From assembly GCA_900321955.1 (NCBI GenBank), contig ONXX01000039.1:1-10639 (forward strand): 10,639 nt of DNA. The letters are read 5' to 3'. This DNA comes from an uncultured Bacillota bacterium. GTDB lineage: Bacteria > Bacillota_I > Bacilli_A > Erysipelotrichales > Erysipelotrichaceae. This document shows positions 7,854 to 10,639 of this stretch, one piece after another; the stretch's first letter is position 1; the number at the start of each line of letters is the position of its first letter. A program made the position numbers and the translations under genes. Below the pieces are notes generated by a model. It made no database searches. It was given only the letters and a program-made list of their open reading frames with translations, and was not told where the DNA came from.

Positions 7854-7884
7854 ATTGTATCGCTTAATTCTTTCATGGATGAAA
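7854..7884 (-). promoter_or_regulatory. Candidate promoter and palindromic operator before the YitT gene
   Basis: On the minus strand TACAAT (7859-7854) matches -10 at five of six bases, with a weak -35 (TTCATC, 7883-7878) 18 bases upstream. The -35 lies inside a perfect inverted repeat, TTTCATGGATGAAA (7871-7884), with a two-base centre. That is the placement of a repressor site, but the palindrome is short and could be chance. The remaining gap up to the rarA stop shows only a poor hairpin (AAGG/CCTT), not a convincing terminator. Confidence 0.35.
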
Positions 7885-7907
7885 AAGGAAAGACCTGCCT
7901 TAGGATC

Positions 7908-9224
7908 TTACTGATGCTGCTTCTTCCACTCCTTGATGCTGTTAAGCCTTTCGGCCACCTGTCTCTCCAGACCCTGTTTGGTCGGCTGGTAGTATTCCTT
8001 ATCTTTTAAGGAATCAGGCAGACATTGCATATTCGTGAGCTTGTCCTCTGTGTCGTGGGCATACTGGTAACCATCCCCATAACCCAGATCCTTCATCAGT
8101 TTGGTCGGCGCATTGCGTATGACCAAAGGGACCGGTTCATCCAGCATCTGCAAGGCATCCTGTCTGGCCATGGCGTAGGCCACATCGACCGCATTGGATT
8201 TCGGCGCCACCGACATGTAGATGACCGCTTCCGCCAGGGCATCCGTACATTCCGGCATGCCGATATAGTGGCAGGCATCGTAGGCGCTCACCGCCAGCTG
8301 CAAGGCTCTTGGATCGGCAATGCCGACATCTTCCGAGGCAAAGCGGATGACCCGTCTTGCCACGTACAGCGGATCTTCTCCGGCTTCCAGCATCCTGGCC
8401 AGCCAGTAGACGGCCGCATCGGGATCGGAGTTGCGCATCGATTTATGCAGGGCAGAGATGATGTTGTAATGTTCTTCACCCTTCTTGTCATAGAGAAGAG
8501 ACTTCTTGGAGGTGATCTCCTCAATGATGCCCTTGTCGACCGCGATCTTGTCCTGGCTCTCCCAGCCGTTCAGGACCGCCATCTCCAAAGTGGATAAGGC
8601 CATGCGGGCATCGCCGTTGGAGAAATTGGCGATGAAGAAGAGGTCTTCCTCATCGATCTCGATCTTCTTTCCTTCAAAGGAACGGGGATCTTCGATCGCC
8701 CGCTTCAATAAGACGACGATGTCTTCTGCGCTCAGCTGTTTCAGGACAAAAACCTTGCAGCGGGACAACAAGGCGCCGTTGACTTCAAAGGATGGATTTT
8801 CGGTCGTTGCCCCGATCAGGATGATCGCACCCTTTTCCACAAAGGGCAGAAAGGCATCCTGCTGGGCTTTATTGAAACGATGGATCTCATCGACGAAAAC
8901 GATGGTCCGCTCGCCCATCTTGGTATCTTCTTCCGCCCGTTTCATGACCTCCTTGATCTCCTTGATGCCGCTGGTCACGGCCGAGAAGTTGATGAAGTTG
9001 GCTCTGGTCGTCTTGGCAATGACGCTTGCCAGGGTCGTCTTGCCCACACCCGGCGGACCCCAGAAGATCATGGAAGGGATGCGGTCGGATTCCACCATTC
9101 GTCTTAAAACTTTGCCCTCTCCAATCAGGTGCTGCTGGCCGATGATCTCATCGAGGCTCTGCGGCCTGAGTCTTGCGGCAAGCGGTTCATTCATCTGATT
9201 GTAAAAGAGACTGTTTTGTTCCAT
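7908..9224 (-). CDS. rarA: Replication-associated recombination protein A (RarA/MgsA), AAA+ ATPase
   Basis: 438 residues, full length for the family. RarA acts at stalled replication forks and single-stranded gaps, related to the Werner-interacting WRNIP1 and to clamp-loader ATPases. It shows Walker A GPPGVGKT (56-63), Walker B VFVDE (109-113) followed by IHRFNKAQQD, and sensor 1 GATTENPSFEVN (138-149) with the arginine-bearing LLSR at 152-155. The C-terminal oligomerisation region includes the typical RRVIRFASEDVGIADP and VPLVIRNAPTKLMKDLGYG stretches. ATG 9224 has AAGGAG about six bases upstream; a second AAGGAG lies further up. The start of the protein (NEPLAARLRPQSLDEIIGQQHL, in two parts) is standard. 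It is transcribed divergently from the phosphodiesterase gene. No damage seen. Confidence 0.97.
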   Translation of the reverse strand: MEQNSLFYNQMNEPLAARLRPQSLDEIIGQQHLIGEGKVLRRMVESDRIPSMIFWGPPGVGKTTLASVIAKTTRANFINFSAVTSGIKEIKEVMKRAEEDTKMGERTIVFVDEIHRFNKAQQDAFLPFVEKGAIILIGATTENPSFEVNGALLSRCKVFVLKQLSAEDIVVLLKRAIEDPRSFEGKKIEIDEEDLFFIANFSNGDARMALSTLEMAVLNGWESQDKIAVDKGIIEEITSKKSLLYDKKGEEHYNIISALHKSMRNSDPDAAVYWLARMLEAGEDPLYVARRVIRFASEDVGIADPRALQLAVSAYDACHYIGMPECTDALAEAVIYMSVAPKSNAVDVAYAMARQDALQMLDEPVPLVIRNAPTKLMKDLGYGDGYQYAHDTEDKLTNMQCLPDSLKDKEYYQPTKQGLERQVAERLNSIKEWKKQHQ

Positions 9225-9256
9225 ACTTACTCCTTATCGCATCTACTCCTTAATTG

Positions 9257-9262
9257 TATAAT
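9257..9262 (+). promoter_or_regulatory. -10 element of the phosphodiesterase gene, overlapping a possible rarA promoter
   Basis: A perfect TATAAT preceded directly by TG lies 13 bases before the ATG at 9276, predicting a leader of only about seven bases. On the minus strand the same bases read TATACAATT, which could supply the rarA -10. Neither side has a convincing -35. The whole divergent gap is 51 bases. Confidence 0.45.
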
Positions 9263-9275
9263 GTAAAAGAAGACA

Positions 9276-10639
9276 ATGGAGAGCAAACCGAAGACGATGG
9301 AAACGAAACCAGAAACGACAGAAACAGAGTCAAAGAAAGAAAAAAGGCCCTGGCGTCAGATACTGAGGCCTTATATCGGCAACCTGCCCGATATCACAAG
9401 ATTCAACCTGTTCAGCGGTGCCATTATCGCGGTTGTATCTTTTATCAATAAACAGTTGGCCTTATTTCTGATCCGCACGACCGGCAGGGATGCCATCTCC
9501 ACCGGTGATTTTGCCTTCCTGTTCAAGACCTGGCAGGGACCTTTCATCCTCTTCCTGGGCTTTCTGATCATCTTTGTCTACTTCATCTTCGACCTGATCG
9601 GCCAAATCTTGTTCTCCGAACAGCTCTTAAGAGGCAAACCGGACATTAAGGAAGTCATCAAAGGTTCTTTTTTCTCCATTCAGAAATTCCTGAACTGGGA
9701 CTCCGTTCCCATCATCTTATATATCGCCCTGATCGCACCGCTCGTCGGTTTTGGCTTTACCATCTCTTTGACCGATTCCCTGTATCTGCCGAACTTCATC
9801 TCCTCGGTCATCAATTCGGTGCCGTTATATCGGGTCTTATACTGGATCTTTATTGCTGTCTTTGTCTTCATCGGTGTCTTCAACATCTTTACCCTGCACG
9901 GCATTCTCTTGAATGATCTGCCGGCGAATATCGCGGATGACGAATCCAGAAAAACAATGAAGGAAAACTGGAGGCACTTCTTAAAAGCCCAGCTCAACTT
10001 CGTCCTGCTCAACGTCGTGTATTACACGCTGCAGTTCATCTTTGTTGCCCTGATTCCCGCCTCGCTTGTCCTCCTGTTGATCAAAGACAGCACCGGCTTG
10101 CGTTTTGCCGGCTATATCATCCTGTTTGTCAACCTCTCCCTCTTCACCTTGATGCTGACCTACTTCAAGACCTTCTATATGATGCGCATGACACAGCTCT
10201 ACCATCAGTACCGCGGCGAAGAGGTGCACTTTGAACTTCGCGTCAATAAAACGAAGTGGTTCATGACCATGGCGATGCTGATGATCGAGGCTGCCTTCCT
10301 TATCGGCATATCCTTCGTCCTGGCAAACTACTTTGACCAGATCTTCACCACCAAGGTCAATACCCAAGTCATCGCCCACCGTGCCGGCGGTGTGGAAGCA
10401 CCGGAGAATACAGTAACAGGTATCGAGAAAGCCATCGAATTAGGTGCCTATGGTGCAGAAATAGATATCCAAAGAACCAAGGATGGATATTATATCGTCA
10501 ACCACGATTCCAGCTTCTCAAGGTTGTGTAATAACAAGGCAAAACCCGAAGACTTAACCTTGGACGAAGTAAAGGATCTCATCATACGAGATCCTAACTT
10601 CCCGAATATGGAAGAAGATGTGGCGACCTTTGAAGAGAT
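9276..10639 (+). CDS. Membrane-anchored glycerophosphodiester phosphodiesterase, 3' end outside window
   Basis: Hydrolyses glycerophosphodiesters to glycerol-3-phosphate and an alcohol, probably in lipid or teichoic-acid turnover. After a Lys/Glu/Thr-rich N-tail (1-25) come about seven hydrophobic helices (roughly 46-66, 88-110, 143-167, 186-208, 240-270, 278-300, 329-352), matching the membrane domain found fused to GDPD in Firmicutes. The catalytic domain begins near 364: H368-R369, PEN at 376-378, metal ligands E395 and D397 in GAEIDIQRTKDG, and H410-D411. All core residues visible so far are intact. The gene is open at the right edge after 454 codons, and the rest of the TIM barrel is missing. 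A stop in frame shortly upstream (TAA at 9264-9266) limits the start to ATG 9276 or the ATG at 9297. The Shine-Dalgarno is poor (AGAAG). Confidence 0.93.
   Translation, partial: MESKPKTMETKPETTETESKKEKRPWRQILRPYIGNLPDITRFNLFSGAIIAVVSFINKQLALFLIRTTGRDAISTGDFAFLFKTWQGPFILFLGFLIIFVYFIFDLIGQILFSEQLLRGKPDIKEVIKGSFFSIQKFLNWDSVPIILYIALIAPLVGFGFTISLTDSLYLPNFISSVINSVPLYRVLYWIFIAVFVFIGVFNIFTLHGILLNDLPANIADDESRKTMKENWRHFLKAQLNFVLLNVVYYTLQFIFVALIPASLVLLLIKDSTGLRFAGYIILFVNLSLFTLMLTYFKTFYMMRMTQLYHQYRGEEVHFELRVNKTKWFMTMAMLMIEAAFLIGISFVLANYFDQIFTTKVNTQVIAHRAGGVEAPENTVTGIEKAIELGAYGAEIDIQRTKDGYYIVNHDSSFSRLCNNKAKPEDLTLDEVKDLIIRDPNFPNMEEDVATFEE

Noticed and set aside
8025..9198. Long open frames on the plus strand opposite rarA (8025-8597 and 8506-9198)
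   Set aside because: Translations show no domain, overlap fully with a strongly supported AAA+ gene, and are codon-bias shadows.
9680..10379. Minus-strand open frames under the phosphodiesterase gene
   Set aside because: Low-complexity translations mirroring hydrophobic codons of the plus-strand gene; no start signals.

Overview
The window most resembles an anaerobic, low-to-moderate GC Firmicute, and my best guess is Erysipelotrichia or a related Clostridia-like gut or oral lineage. This rests on the group B [FeFe]-hydrogenase-like gene, a soluble hybrid histidine kinase, YitT and RarA proteins of Firmicute type, Shine-Dalgarno sites of the AGGAG kind, and tight gene packing. The assignment is an inference from protein character, not from a marker gene. 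I see no tRNA, rRNA, CRISPR array or insertion sequence, and no gene-free stretch longer than about 160 bases.

Layout. At the left edge a minus-strand Na+/phosphate symporter gene (1-1004) runs off the window, and its last ~60 codons do not look like the family. A second frame over the last 120 bases looks like the start of a small cysteine-rich, FeoB-associated membrane protein. Next, also on the minus strand, come an aminoglycoside-phosphotransferase-like kinase (2518-3297) and, overlapping its 3' end, a monomeric [FeFe]-hydrogenase-like gene (1166-2531). The hydrogenase gene carries an apparent internal deletion plus frameshift between the second and third H-cluster motifs. A terminator follows it.

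Divergent from these, on the plus strand, is a two-gene unit: a cytosolic hybrid sensor kinase (3399-5108), and directly after its stop codon a 600-residue protein (5109-6911) whose C-terminus is a degenerate HD-GYP-like domain. The unit ends in a strong terminator. It is the most system-like part of the window: a kinase with one dead and one intact receiver, paired with a helical protein holding a probably inactive cyclic-di-nucleotide-type domain.

Facing it on the minus strand are a YitT-family membrane protein (6958-7821) and, upstream of that, the DNA maintenance ATPase RarA/MgsA (7908-9224). Divergent from rarA, the plus strand carries a membrane-anchored glycerophosphodiester phosphodiesterase (9276 to the right edge, incomplete).

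No metabolic pathway links all the genes. The noteworthy points are the two damaged genes in the left 2.5 kb, the kinase/HD-GYP-like pair, and short divergent intergenic regions with overlapping promoter-like elements and very short predicted leaders.
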